Both the position numbers and the translations under genes were made by a program. A stretch of DNA of 64,000 nucleotides from Pseudochelatococcus lubricantis (lineage in GTDB: Bacteria; Pseudomonadota; Alphaproteobacteria; Rhizobiales; Beijerinckiaceae): positions 186,001 through 250,000 of the forward strand of contig NZ_JAASQI010000002.1 of the NCBI RefSeq assembly GCF_011762225.1, written 5' to 3'. A model generated the notes under the pieces. The model was not told the DNA's origin. It saw nothing but the letters and a program-made list of their open reading frames with translations, and searched no databases. How positions within the stretch are numbered: the first letter of the stretch is position 1; every line of letters begins with the position of its first letter. Shown piece after piece: positions 20,141 to 29,355 of this stretch.

Positions 20141-20527
20141 TCAGACCACTGCGTCATCGGTCGATGGCCCGACGATCTCGGTGAGCTGGACGCCAAACCG
20201 CGAGTTGTCGTCCTCGACGACGACGACTTCGCCGCGGGCGATTACCCGGCCGTTGACCACGACATCCACCGGCTCACCCACCCGGTGGTCGAGTGGCACA
20301 ACCGCGCCGCGCCCAAGCTTCATCAGCGCGGCGACCGGCATCGTCGCCGAGCCGAGTACAACCTGTACGAGCACGGGAATCCGCTTGATCGTATCGAAAC
20401 TGTGCAGCTCCCCGCCGCCGCCCGCCTTGCGGCGCTCGTCGTCGAGGGAGGAGAACTGATGGGGCATGAAGGCGTGCGTCCCGTCATCGGTGTCCGCTGC
20501 GTTCAGATCGTCTGCTTCCTCGGACAT
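20141..20527 (-). CDS. fliN: flagellar motor switch protein FliN
   Basis: 128 residues from the ATG at 20527 (MSEEADDLNAADTDDG); an upstream ATG at 20584 is less likely. The C-terminal SpoA domain is visible: IPVLVQVVLGSATMPVAAL, GRGAVVPLDHRVGEPVDVVV, NGRVIARGEVVVVEDD, RFGVQLTEIV. Forms the C-ring with FliM and FliG. Unusually, 341 non-coding bases separate it from fliM. Confidence 0.95.
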   Translation of the reverse strand: MSEEADDLNAADTDDGTHAFMPHQFSSLDDERRKAGGGGELHSFDTIKRIPVLVQVVLGSATMPVAALMKLGRGAVVPLDHRVGEPVDVVVNGRVIARGEVVVVEDDNSRFGVQLTEIVGPSTDDAVV

Positions 20528-20868
20528 CGTACAAAATTCCCGTATCAAGACTCGTTGCGGTGCGTCCCGTGCAGGGGAACGCAACCTGAAAAACTGGGAC
20601 CTTCCGGAAAACCGGATTCCGGATCAGTCGCCCGGTGATCCCCGGACGTCGAATTGCTCCGGAAAGCAGCTGCCGCTTCCAGGGGCCACGAAAGCTCAAA
20701 TGCCAGCCGGAATAGAAAACAGGACAACTGAAGCATGTCGCGGCTCTATTTCCTGTTCTGAGGCTCCAGAGTGCCAGACGTTCCGATGGAATAAGGCCAT
20801 GCAATCCAAATTTATATTTTACTGTAAATTGCATTCAAATCGATGGGCCGCCTTGAATGCAAACTGCT
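20528..20868. other. 341-base non-coding gap between fliM and fliN
   Basis: No convincing gene is seen on either strand. The fliM-proximal end holds repeat R1 copy 1 (20784-20872). The middle has a weak inverted repeat (AACAGGA near 20719 with TCCTGTT near 20751). The gap interrupts an operon whose other genes mostly overlap, so it may host a promoter for fliN-fliG, but no consensus promoter could be recognised. Confidence 0.6.
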
Positions 20869-20872
20869 CTAA
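20784..20872 (+). repeat. dispersed palindromic repeat R1, copy 1
   Basis: Begins GATGGAATAAGGCCATGC, continues with an AT-rich segment (TTTATATTTTAC), then an inverted repeat with exact 10-base arms TTGCATTCAA (20829-20838) and TTGAATGCAA (20853-20862), ending ACTGCTCTAA. Related copies lie at 34851-34943 (same strand) and 50961-51020 (opposite strand). The final CTA on the plus strand at 20869-20871 is the TAG stop codon of fliM, so the repeat runs into the gene end. Confidence 0.8.
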
Positions 20873-21813
20873 CGGGACAGGATATCGTCGATGATGTCCT
20901 TCTTGTTGTCGATGACTTCCTCGATGCGCAGGCTGTAGGAGCCGTCGGATTTTCCCAGCAAGCACCTGAAGACGGGCTCGTCCTCGCTTTCGAGCGTTAC
21001 CAGCGTTCGCGGGTTGGCCTGCAGCTGGATGGTCTGGCCGATGGCCAGAGTGGCGATTTCCTCCAGAGTCATGTAGCGCTTCTCAAGCACGGCCTGAAGC
21101 GACACCTCGGCGCGCTGTACCTCCGACTCGATCTGCTTGCTCCAGCGCGGGTCGCGCACGGTCGGCTCGCTGGTGATGACGCGGGACAGGTTCTGACGCA
21201 TGGGTGTGAGGGCGGATTGCGGGATGACGACGAACATCTCGCCGCCGCTGTTCAGCGCCTGGACCAGGAACTTCGCCACCACGGACTGGCTGTTGCGCCG
21301 TCCTATGACGGCAAAGTCCATGCGCGTCTCGCTCCGCTCCAGCTTGAACTGGGTATCGGTGACGAGGGCGAAGGCCGTTCTCAGCGCCTTGCTGATCTGC
21401 TCGAACATCATGGTCGCGACGCGGGTCTCAATGGTCGAGAAAGGCCGCTCGTCGTCGATGGGCGGCTCGGTGCCGTCGGCACCGAGCAGAACTTCCGTCA
21501 TCGTGAAAATGAAGTCGCGGTCGAAACCGACCAGCACCTGGTTGTCCCACTGCACGGCCTGAAAGACTCCGGCGATGGCGTTGGACTCATACATTTCGAG
21601 AATATCGTTGATCCGGCCGCTTTCGATCGTGCTCAGCGAGCAATAGGCAGGCGAGGCCGCAAGATGGCGGAAGTCGTCCACCCAGATCGTCGACATGCGG
21701 TCGAAGATGACGTGCAGCATCGGCAGCCTGTCTAGAGACAGGCCGGTCGAGTCCAGCAGGCGGTCGCGCCCCTTGCTTTCGGACGAGGCGTTCCACGCGC
21801 CGTCCATTCTCAC
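20869..21813 (-). CDS. fliM: flagellar motor switch protein FliM
   Basis: 314 residues. Middle domain shows MLHVIFDRMSTIWVDDFRHL, NDILEMYESNAIAGVFQAV, FIFTMTEVLLGADGTEPPID; the C-terminal SpoA domain shows SLQAVLEKRYMTLEEIATLA, GQTIQLQANPRTLVTLESED and VFRCLLGKSDGSYSLRIEEV. The N-terminal CheY-binding peptide is not obvious. The start ATG at 21813 overlaps the motA stop by 4 bases. Its stop codon lies within repeat R1. Confidence 0.94.
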   Translation of the reverse strand: MRMDGAWNASSESKGRDRLLDSTGLSLDRLPMLHVIFDRMSTIWVDDFRHLAASPAYCSLSTIESGRINDILEMYESNAIAGVFQAVQWDNQVLVGFDRDFIFTMTEVLLGADGTEPPIDDERPFSTIETRVATMMFEQISKALRTAFALVTDTQFKLERSETRMDFAVIGRRNSQSVVAKFLVQALNSGGEMFVVIPQSALTPMRQNLSRVITSEPTVRDPRWSKQIESEVQRAEVSLQAVLEKRYMTLEEIATLAIGQTIQLQANPRTLVTLESEDEPVFRCLLGKSDGSYSLRIEEVIDNKKDIIDDILSR

Positions 21814-22709
21814 GCAGCCTCCTGCTGGGTCTGCTCCGCGTCAGCGGGCCTGCCCCCGCCCGGCGACATCAGCGCGCTCTCAACGTCGTCGATGGACGGC
21901 CGCTCGTAGGAGCTGATCGACTTGCGGCCGTGCTCCAGCGCGACCTGTGGCATAGCCCCGTTCATGAACGCCACGAGCGCCTGCTTCACGATCTGGTAGG
22001 GCTGGATCTGCTTCTCGCGAGTCGCCTTGATCTTTGCGGCGAGGGGCGAGAAGATGCCGTAGGAGGCGAAAATGCCGGTGAAGGTGCCGACGAGCGCCGC
22101 TCCCAACAGTGCACCCAGCAGGGCGGGCGCCTGATCGATCGCCCCCATCGCCTTGATGATTCCGAGCACGGCAGCCACGATGCCGAGCGCGGGCAGCCCT
22201 TCCGCCACGCTCGTCATGCTATGAAAAGGCTTCAGTGTATTGCGGCGGATCGTGGTGATCTCCTCGTCCATAAGCGCGTCGAGTTCATGCGGCTTGATGT
22301 TGCCGATGACAATGAGGCGCACATAGTCGCAGATGTAGTTGGTCAGTTCCTTGTCTGCGAGAATCGTCGGAAAACCGGCGAACACTGTCGAATTTCCGGG
22401 ATCGTCGACATGCGTCTCGATCTCGTTGCGCGGTCGCGTGCGGACGAGCCGCATCAGCCCGAACAGCAGCCCGAGCAGGGCGAGATGATCCTGCCGCCGG
22501 GGCACCTTTCCCAGCAGCGCCTCGATCGTCGCGCGTCCGGTATCGATCTGCACTCTCCAAGGATGGGCGACGATGAAGGCGCCCACGGCCATCCCGAAAA
22601 TGATGACAAATTCCCACGGCTGCCAGATCACGCCGACATGGCCGCCCATCGCCACGAAGCCGCCGAGCATGGAGCCTATGGCCACAAGCAAGCCTATGAC
22701 AAATCCCAT
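21810..22709 (-). CDS. motA: flagellar stator protein MotA
   Basis: 299 residues from the ATG at 22709 (MGFVIGLLVAIGSMLGGFVA), the typical MotA start; the frame is open upstream but without similarity. Four membrane segments, a cytoplasmic loop with FHSMTSVAEGLPALGIVAA, and LLGALLGAALVGTFTGIFAS. Proton-channel subunit of the motor; its partner MotB is not in the window. First gene of the leftward flagellar operon, divergent from the DUF1217 gene across 185 bases. Confidence 0.96.
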   Translation of the reverse strand: MGFVIGLLVAIGSMLGGFVAMGGHVGVIWQPWEFVIIFGMAVGAFIVAHPWRVQIDTGRATIEALLGKVPRRQDHLALLGLLFGLMRLVRTRPRNEIETHVDDPGNSTVFAGFPTILADKELTNYICDYVRLIVIGNIKPHELDALMDEEITTIRRNTLKPFHSMTSVAEGLPALGIVAAVLGIIKAMGAIDQAPALLGALLGAALVGTFTGIFASYGIFSPLAAKIKATREKQIQPYQIVKQALVAFMNGAMPQVALEHGRKSISSYERPSIDDVESALMSPGGGRPADAEQTQQEAA

Positions 22710-22894
22710 GGACCATACTCCTCGTCCAGCCGCTTCCGGACATGGCCGGCCGGATAGCATTATGACGGCAAGCTTGCGCGAGGCTGGACAGCCGGGCCGC
22801 GACGGCGGGCGAGCAGGACAGCTACGCGAAAGCTTGGTGCGGTAAGCCGGGATGAACGGGCGCCGGTGTCGCCGGTCCAGCAGCGGGGTCTCTC
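22710..22894. promoter_or_regulatory. divergent regulatory region between the two flagellar arms
   Basis: 185 bases between the motA start (minus) and the DUF1217 start (plus). Both large motility operons begin here, so promoters for each must be in or near it. I could not identify a sigma-54, sigma-28 or CtrA consensus by eye. An AAGCTT occurs in two places (near 22772 and 22831) but its meaning is unknown. Confidence 0.5.
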
Positions 22895-24379
22895 GTGGTC
22901 GGATTGCAGTCGTCGTATCTGAACTATCAGGTTGTAGTCCGGGATCTGGACAGGTCGCTGGCACGGAAGGCGGCGGAGCCCGCGCTCGCGCGCGACGTTG
23001 CCCGTTTCACGGAGGCTGCTGCCGATATCCGGTCCGTCGATGACCTGTTCGACGACGACAGGACTTACGGCTTCGCGGTCAAGGCCTACGGCATGGACGA
23101 GCTGTTGTACGCGCGGGCGCTGATACGCAGGGTCGTCAGCGAGGGAACGGGATCGGACAGCTATGCCGGGAGGCTGGCCGACAGCCGCTATCTCGATCTG
23201 GCCGGCGCATTCCAGGTGACCGACTCCGGCCGGGCGCCGCCCGTTCTTCAGGCTTCGGCTCTGACGGTGGCGCAACGCTATCGCGACAATCTCGACGGCA
23301 TCGGCAAGCGTGGTTCCGGGAAAGCCGAGGAGCGGATTCTCGAATACAGAATCGAGATGGACAAGCTCAAGGATTTCGATGCATTCCTGAATAGCGATCT
23401 TGCGCTGACTTTTACTTTGCGCGCTTTCGGCCTCGACCGGCAGGCGCTTCAGCCTGGCGAGGTTCGCAAAGTCGTGACCGACGAGATGGCCGCGCGTGCT
23501 GCCGGAGGTTCCGGCGCCTACATCTCGGGTCTCGATACGGTCGGTATCGACGACGCGGATGGCCGCTACAGGTTTGGCCGGTTCATTGATGCGTTTCTGG
23601 CATCCGGCGGCGCCGAGGGGCAGGAGGCAGTGATCGCCAGTTACCGTATGGAGGCGCCGAAGTTTGGCGAACGGCTTGCCGCGGGCGTGGATGACGATAT
23701 CGTCGCTTTCTACGAGGGTCTCGACAAGATCAAGGTTGCCGACGACCTGGCGGGCAACTGGCAGACGTTGTCGGTCGGTTTGCGTGCCTTCGATCTCGAA
23801 CATCTGATCGGGCAGGAAAAGGCGATCGTTGCCGCGCTCAAGGGCGATGCGCGGGCGCTGTCGCTGACGAACGCGGCGGACCGCGCGAATTTCGAGGCCT
23901 TCAGCGCGGTGTTTGCTTTCGAGCGCGACGGGACGCCGACCGTCGCACCGCTGGTGCGCGACGTGGAGAAGACGGTGCAGGCCTATATCCGCCAGACGCT
24001 GGAAGTCGATATCGGCAATGAGGACACCAACGTCCGCCTCGCGCTCTACTTCCAGCGCAAGGCCGAGGGCATCAAGTCGTTTTACGACATTCTCGGCGAT
24101 GAGGCGCTTGCGGAGGTTGTGCGTACGGCCTTCGGCGTTCCGCCGGAAACGGCGGCCTCCGACCTCGATGCGCAGGTGCGCATGATGGAGCGGCACATCG
24201 GCATCGCGGATTTTCAGGATCCGGAAAAGGTTGAGAAGCTGATCTCGCGCTTCCTGCTGCTGGCGGAGTCGAATACGGCTGCTGCGTCCGCGCCGGTCCT
24301 GTCGCTCTTCGGCGGCGGCTCCGGGCTCGCGGATATCAGCTATGATCTGCTTCAGGCGCGCCAGAGCCTGGGACGGTGA
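22895..24379 (+). CDS. DUF1217 domain flagellar-region protein
   Basis: 494 residues from a GTG at 22895 (MVGLQSSYLNYQVVVRDLDR). It consists of several similar helical modules, with recurring patterns such as FTLRAFGLDRQALQPGEVRK, VGLRAFDLEHLIGQEKAIVA and VVRTAFGVPPETAASDLDAQ spaced along the protein, matching DUF1217 repeats. DUF1217 proteins are found beside flgF in rhizobial flagellar clusters; their role is not established. No signal peptide is seen. flgF starts 7 bases after its stop, and the gene opens the rightward operon. Confidence 0.87.
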   Translation: MVGLQSSYLNYQVVVRDLDRSLARKAAEPALARDVARFTEAAADIRSVDDLFDDDRTYGFAVKAYGMDELLYARALIRRVVSEGTGSDSYAGRLADSRYLDLAGAFQVTDSGRAPPVLQASALTVAQRYRDNLDGIGKRGSGKAEERILEYRIEMDKLKDFDAFLNSDLALTFTLRAFGLDRQALQPGEVRKVVTDEMAARAAGGSGAYISGLDTVGIDDADGRYRFGRFIDAFLASGGAEGQEAVIASYRMEAPKFGERLAAGVDDDIVAFYEGLDKIKVADDLAGNWQTLSVGLRAFDLEHLIGQEKAIVAALKGDARALSLTNAADRANFEAFSAVFAFERDGTPTVAPLVRDVEKTVQAYIRQTLEVDIGNEDTNVRLALYFQRKAEGIKSFYDILGDEALAEVVRTAFGVPPETAASDLDAQVRMMERHIGIADFQDPEKVEKLISRFLLLAESNTAAASAPVLSLFGGGSGLADISYDLLQARQSLGR

Positions 24380-24386
24380 GGGCGAA

Positions 24387-25115
24387 ATGCAATCGGGACT
24401 GTATGTAACCTTGTCCGGCCAAGTCGCGCTGGAACGCCACTTGACCGCCGTGGCGAACAACATCGCCAACATCAACACGTCGGGCTTCCGTGCCGAGGGC
24501 ACGACGTTCGAGAGCGTGCTGTCGCGCACGGGGCCCGTGCCGGTAGCATTCGCCGGCAGCGGCAAGATGTTCCTGTCGCGGCAACCGGGTCTGCTGACGC
24601 AGACCGGCAATCCGCTCGATCTTGCCGTCAGGGGTGATGCGTGGTTCGCGGTGCAGACGCCGGCTGGCGTGCGCTACAGCCGCGACGGCCGGCTGACGAT
24701 GACCGACATGGGCGATATCGTGACGGTGACCGGGCATCCCCTGCTGGACCAGGGCGGCGCGCCGCTCGCCGTCGATCCGCTGGGCGGTGACATATCGGTG
24801 GCGCCGGACGGCGCTGTTTCGCAGGGCGGCGCGGTCGTCGGCGCCGTCGGGCTGTTCCAGATCGCGCCGGGGGCCGATCTGCGCCGCGCCTCCGGCGGGG
24901 CCGTGGCTGCCGACCCGAGCGCCGTGGTCCCGGTCGAGGATTTCGTCAACACGGGTATTGCACAGGGATACATTGAAGAGTCGAACGTCAATCCCGTCAT
25001 GGAGATGACGCGGCTCATCGCGGTCCAGCGCCGGTTCGAGCAGGCGGCGACCGCTTCCGGCACGATGGAAAATACACTGGACCAGACCATCCGCGATCTC
25101 GGGCCGGCGTCCTGA
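24387..25115 (+). CDS. flgF: proximal rod protein FlgF
   Basis: 242 residues from the ATG at 24387 (MQSGLYVTLSGQVALERHLT). N-terminal [20 protein letters not shown] and C-terminal EESNVNPVMEMTRLIAVQRR place it in the rod/hook family; length and gene order fit FlgF. Lies between DUF1217 (7 bases) and fliI (10 bases). Confidence 0.95.
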   Translation: MQSGLYVTLSGQVALERHLTAVANNIANINTSGFRAEGTTFESVLSRTGPVPVAFAGSGKMFLSRQPGLLTQTGNPLDLAVRGDAWFAVQTPAGVRYSRDGRLTMTDMGDIVTVTGHPLLDQGGAPLAVDPLGGDISVAPDGAVSQGGAVVGAVGLFQIAPGADLRRASGGAVAADPSAVVPVEDFVNTGIAQGYIEESNVNPVMEMTRLIAVQRRFEQAATASGTMENTLDQTIRDLGPAS

Positions 25116-25125
25116 TAGACTGCTC

Positions 25126-26496
25126 ATGAGTCCAGTCGCTGCTCCCCTCATGACAGAGACGCCCGTTGCCGGCGGGCGCACCATCCTTGCCAGGCTGGAG
25201 CAGGTTGCCGCCGCCTGCGACCGGGACATTCCCCTCGTGCGCATCGGCGGCTCCATCCTGGAAGTCACGACGGCCTATTGCCGTGTCGCGGGGCTTTCGC
25301 GGCAGGTGCGGCTGGGGGATCGCGTCGTTTTCGAGGAAGGCGGACTTCCGGGAGAGGTTGTGCGTATCGACGAGGCGGGCGCCACGATCAAGCCCTTCGG
25401 CAACCGTGTCGAGGCGCCGATCGGCTCCGGTGTGTTCCACCACGGGGCCATGACGGTACGTCCAGACGCGAGTTGGAAAGGGCGCGTCCTCAACGCCTTC
25501 TGCGAGTCCATCGATGGCGGCGGCATGCTGGCGGTGGGCGAGCGCGAGATGCCGGTCGATACGCCGCCGCCGGCGGCGCTTTCCCGCGCCCGCGTGACGA
25601 CGCCGCTGCGGACGGGCGTGCGCCTGCTCGATCTGTTCACGCCGCTGTGTTTCGGGCAGCGCATCGGCATCTTCGCCGGCTCGGGTGTCGGCAAGTCGAC
25701 CCTCCTCGGCATGTTGGCGCGTGCCCGGGTGTTCGATACGGTCGTGGTGGCGCTGGTGGGCGAACGCGGGCGGGAGGTGCGCGAATTTCTGGAGGGGCCG
25801 CTGGCGGAAAACCGTGCCCGTGCGGTCGTCATCGTCTCGACAGGTGACGAAAGCCCGATGATGCGGCGGATGGCGCCGCGCACAGCGATGGCGGTGGCGG
25901 AATATTTCAGGGATCGCGGCGAGGCCGTGCTGATGGTCGTGGACTCGGTCACGCGCTATGCGCATGCCGCGCGCGACGTGGCGCTGGCGGCGGGCGAGCC
26001 GGCGGTGGCGCGCGGCTACGCGCCCAGCGTCTTCAGCGATCTGCCCCGGCTGCTGGAGCGCGCGGGGCCGGGTTTCGAGGGCGGCGGCACGATCACGGGC
26101 ATCTTTGCCGTGCTCGTCGATGGCGACGACCATAACGATCCCGTCGCGGACAACATCCGCGGCACGCTCGACGGCCACATCGTTCTCGACCGCGGCATCG
26201 CGGATCAGGGCCGCTATCCAGCCGGCAACGTGCTGAGTTCGATCTCGCGCCTCGCGACCCTGTCGTGGACGCCGGAGCAGCGTAACCTGCTGCGCCGGAT
26301 GCGAGCCATGATCGCGCGTTTCGAGGACACGCGCGACCTGCGTCTCGTCGGCGGCTACCAGCCGGGGCTCGACGCGGAACTCGATCAGGCGGTGGCGCTG
26401 GTGCCGCGCATCTACGAGGCGCTGCGGCAGGATTTCGACTCGCCGACGAGCGAGGACCCGTTTCAGGAACTGGCCGACGCGCTGCGCGCCGAATAG
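25126..26496 (+). CDS. fliI: flagellum-specific ATPase FliI
   Basis: 456 residues. Walker A GSGVGKSTLLGML at about 185-197, Walker B VLMVVDSVTRYA, and the conserved RGYAPSVFSDLPRLLERAG. F1-beta-like ATPase that energises and orders export of flagellar subunits with FliH; no fliH gene was recognised in the window. Followed after 100 bases by flgE. Confidence 0.97.
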   Translation: MSPVAAPLMTETPVAGGRTILARLEQVAAACDRDIPLVRIGGSILEVTTAYCRVAGLSRQVRLGDRVVFEEGGLPGEVVRIDEAGATIKPFGNRVEAPIGSGVFHHGAMTVRPDASWKGRVLNAFCESIDGGGMLAVGEREMPVDTPPPAALSRARVTTPLRTGVRLLDLFTPLCFGQRIGIFAGSGVGKSTLLGMLARARVFDTVVVALVGERGREVREFLEGPLAENRARAVVIVSTGDESPMMRRMAPRTAMAVAEYFRDRGEAVLMVVDSVTRYAHAARDVALAAGEPAVARGYAPSVFSDLPRLLERAGPGFEGGGTITGIFAVLVDGDDHNDPVADNIRGTLDGHIVLDRGIADQGRYPAGNVLSSISRLATLSWTPEQRNLLRRMRAMIARFEDTRDLRLVGGYQPGLDAELDQAVALVPRIYEALRQDFDSPTSEDPFQELADALRAE

Positions 26497-26596
26497 GGCC
26501 GTGGTCACCGGTTATCGACTTTTCACCGTGGTGAGCCTCGCGCAAGGCACATGGTGTTGATTGACCGTGCGCGAACGATCGGCAACGGAGCTGTCC

Positions 26597-27850
26597 ATGA
26601 GCATCATGCAAACTGCGACGTCGGGGATGAAGGCTCAGGCGAACCGGCTGGCCACGGTCGGCGACAACATCGCCAATGCCTCGACCACCGGCTACAAGAA
26701 GGTATCGACGGAGTTTGCGCCGCTCGTGCTGCCGTCGAGTTCGAGCAGTTTCAACTCCGGCGGCGTGGAAACCACCGTCAGGCGCTCGGTCAGCCTGGAG
26801 GGCGGGTTGAACTCCACTACGTCGACGACCGATCTGGCGCTGCGCGGCAACGGCTTCTTCGTCGTCGAGGATTCCAGTGGCGCCCGGTACATGACGCGGG
26901 CGGGCTCCTTCGTGCCCAATGCCGAGGGCTATCTCGTGAACGCGGCCGGTTATTACCTGACTGGCTATCAATTGCGGGACGGCGATGCCAGTGTGGTGCT
27001 CAACAGCCTGAACGGCGGCGAGCGCATCAATGTCAACAATATCAACATGCAGGCCACGCCGACCACAGAGGGCGTTTTCGCAGCGAACCTCAACGGGCGG
27101 GGCGATGTCCCCGCTGTAGCGGCGGCAAGCCTGCCGAGTGCTAATGTGACAACTTCCACCTTTACCTCGAAGTCGTCGATGGTTGTCTACGATAACCTCG
27201 GCGGCGACGTCATGATCGATATCTACTTTACGAAGACCGGCGTTAACACGTGGGAAATGAGCATCTTCAATCAGGCCGCAGCAACGGGCGGCGGATTTCC
27301 GTATACGGGCGGGGCTCTCGTCACCACGAATCTCACATTCAGCGGCACGACCGGCGCTATTACCGCGCCGGCTTCTGCGCAAACGGCGTTCACGGTGCCT
27401 GGCGGTCAGCCGACAACTGTCGACCTCTCCGGCCTTACCCAGCTCAAGTCGGATTACACGCCGCTTGAGCCGGAGTTCAACGGCAATGCACCGAGCACGA
27501 CGACGGGCGTGAGCATCAGCGCTGATGGTATCGTTTCGTTCGCGATGAAGAACGGTTCGACGATCGATGCCTACCGCATCGCCCTCGCCGACGTGCCGAG
27601 CCCCGATAATCTGACGGCGCTCTCGGGCGGTGTTTTTCAGGCGAACTACGATTCGGGTAATCCGCAAGTCGGCTTCCCGGGACAGGGCGGGCTGGGCGCC
27701 ATCCGCACATCGGCTCTGGAGGCGTCGAACGTCGATCTTGCGGACGAACTGGCAACCATGATCGAGGCCCAGCGTAACTATACCGCCAATTCCAAGGTGT
27801 TTCAGACCGGGGCGGAGGTGCTCGAAGTTCTGGTGAATCTGAAACGTTGA
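26597..27850 (+). CDS. flgE: flagellar hook protein FlgE
   Basis: 417 residues from the ATG at 26597 (MSIMQTATSGMKAQANRLAT), preferred over an upstream GTG at 26561. N-terminal TVGDNIANASTTGYKKVSTE and C-terminal LEASNVDLADELATMIEAQR with TANSKVFQTGAEVLEVLVNL are standard hook termini. The central domain is variable and Thr/Gly-rich. Forms the hook; flgK and flgL follow. Confidence 0.96.
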   Translation: MSIMQTATSGMKAQANRLATVGDNIANASTTGYKKVSTEFAPLVLPSSSSSFNSGGVETTVRRSVSLEGGLNSTTSTTDLALRGNGFFVVEDSSGARYMTRAGSFVPNAEGYLVNAAGYYLTGYQLRDGDASVVLNSLNGGERINVNNINMQATPTTEGVFAANLNGRGDVPAVAAASLPSANVTTSTFTSKSSMVVYDNLGGDVMIDIYFTKTGVNTWEMSIFNQAAATGGGFPYTGGALVTTNLTFSGTTGAITAPASAQTAFTVPGGQPTTVDLSGLTQLKSDYTPLEPEFNGNAPSTTTGVSISADGIVSFAMKNGSTIDAYRIALADVPSPDNLTALSGGVFQANYDSGNPQVGFPGQGGLGAIRTSALEASNVDLADELATMIEAQRNYTANSKVFQTGAEVLEVLVNLKR

Positions 27851-27941
27851 CCGGCGTGGTTGAGCGTGGCGCGGGTCGCGATGCGGATGGTTCGCCGGGT
27901 ATGGCCGTGTGTCGCCGGCATGGTCTGGAGGTTGTGAGGTC

Positions 27942-29351
27942 ATGAGTCTGGATGCAGCCCTGAATGCCGCGCAGCTGTCGCTTTCGGCCAATTCGAAGCG
28001 CATCATGGTTTCCGCGCTCAATGTAGCCGGCGCCAATGATCCCAACTATTCGCGCAAGCTGTCGCCGCTGGTCATGGAGAACGGCGGCGTTTACGCCGCC
28101 GGCCCCACACGGGCGGGCGACACTCGGCTTTACGAGCGCTATCTTGAGGCGACCTCGGCTTCCGCCCGCGACGGGGCGCTGCTCTCCGGGTACATGCGCC
28201 TGTCGGACACGGTCGGTGATACGTCAGCGGGGACGTCGCTCGTCGCGCGGCTCGGCGCGCTGACAGACGCGCTGACCGAATATGCCAACGCGCCCGGCGA
28301 CGACAATCTGGCCCGTGCAGCCGTGACCGGAGCCAGGGATCTGGCGGTCGCTCTCAACGACGCGGCCTCGGTCGTCAACGAAGTGCGCAGCGGGGCGGCG
28401 GAGGAGATCAAGACTTCCGTGGGGCGGATCAATACCTTGTTACAGGAGTTCAGGCAGGTGAATGCCCGTGTCGTACACGGTTCGGTCGCTGGCTCGGACG
28501 TTACCGACGATCTCGACCGCCGTGACGCTCTTGTCGCCCAGTTGGCAGGGGAGGTTGGCGTGTCCATCGTGACGCGCGCCAACAATGACATGGTGCTCTA
28601 TACGGACGGCGGCGTGACGCTGTTCGAGACGACTGCCCGGGAGGTGCGGGCGGAAGTCGGCGGGGGAACCGCCCGTGTGTTCATCGATGGCGTGCAGGTG
28701 GCTGGCGATGCACCGCAGATGCCTTCGAAGAGCGGAAAGCTGGTTGGTTTGACGGAACTGCATAACGAGGTCGTCAAGGATTATGGGGCGCAGCTCGACA
28801 CGTTGGCGTTCGGGCTGATCCAGGCGTTTCGGGAAGTCGATCCGGCGGCTTCAGGGGCGGATCTTCAGGGACTTTTCGTGGGCGGGGGCGGTTCTGCCGC
28901 GCTGCCGGCTTCGGCGGGCGGACTTGCGGGCACGATCGCCATCAACGCGGCCGTCGATTCCAGGGCTTCCGGCGATCCGGGCAAACTGCGCGACGGCATC
29001 AATTACTCCTATAATACAGAAAGCGCTCCGGCTTATGCCGACCAGCTCTTTGGCCTGCTCGGTCAGCTCGGCGATACGGCCGTCGCCGGGCTCGGCGGCA
29101 AGAGGCCGCTCGATTACGCAGCCGCGACCGTCAGTTGGGTGGAGAGCGGCCGGAAAGCGGCTTACTCGGCCGCCGAGTCGAACGGGGCCGTCGTGCAACT
29201 CGTCACGACCTCGCTGTCGAATGCGCGCGGGGTGGACATCAACGAAGAAACGGCATTGCAGCTTGAGCTGGAACGGCTGTTCGCCGCCTCCGCGCAGCTG
29301 ATTTCCGTCGTCGACAATATGTTCCAGAGCCTGCTGAATGCCGTGAGGTAA
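27942..29351 (+). CDS. flgK: hook-filament junction protein FlgK
   Basis: 469 residues from the ATG at 27942 (MSLDAALNAAQLSLSANSKR). N-terminal VSALNVAGANDPNYSRKLSP, middle FRQVNARVVHGSVAGSDVTD and DDLDRRDALVAQLAGEVGVS, C-terminal GVDINEETALQLELERLFAA with ASAQLISVVDNMFQSLLNAV match FlgK. Ends 4 bases before flgL. Confidence 0.95.
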   Translation: MSLDAALNAAQLSLSANSKRIMVSALNVAGANDPNYSRKLSPLVMENGGVYAAGPTRAGDTRLYERYLEATSASARDGALLSGYMRLSDTVGDTSAGTSLVARLGALTDALTEYANAPGDDNLARAAVTGARDLAVALNDAASVVNEVRSGAAEEIKTSVGRINTLLQEFRQVNARVVHGSVAGSDVTDDLDRRDALVAQLAGEVGVSIVTRANNDMVLYTDGGVTLFETTAREVRAEVGGGTARVFIDGVQVAGDAPQMPSKSGKLVGLTELHNEVVKDYGAQLDTLAFGLIQAFREVDPAASGADLQGLFVGGGGSAALPASAGGLAGTIAINAAVDSRASGDPGKLRDGINYSYNTESAPAYADQLFGLLGQLGDTAVAGLGGKRPLDYAAATVSWVESGRKAAYSAAESNGAVVQLVTTSLSNARGVDINEETALQLELERLFAASAQLISVVDNMFQSLLNAVR

Positions 29352-29355
29352 GGCC

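Noticed and set aside
20484-20834. Open frames in the fliM-fliN gap
   Set aside because: They run through the R1 repeat and a non-coding stretch, with no motif and no ribosome site.
26540-26596. Possible sigma-54 promoter before flgE
   Set aside because: GGCAC and TTGA are present but the spacing and the GC element do not match the -24/-12 consensus.
24336-28045. Very long minus-strand frames opposite flgF, fliI and flgE
   Set aside because: Arg/His-rich composition without motifs, opposite well-supported genes.
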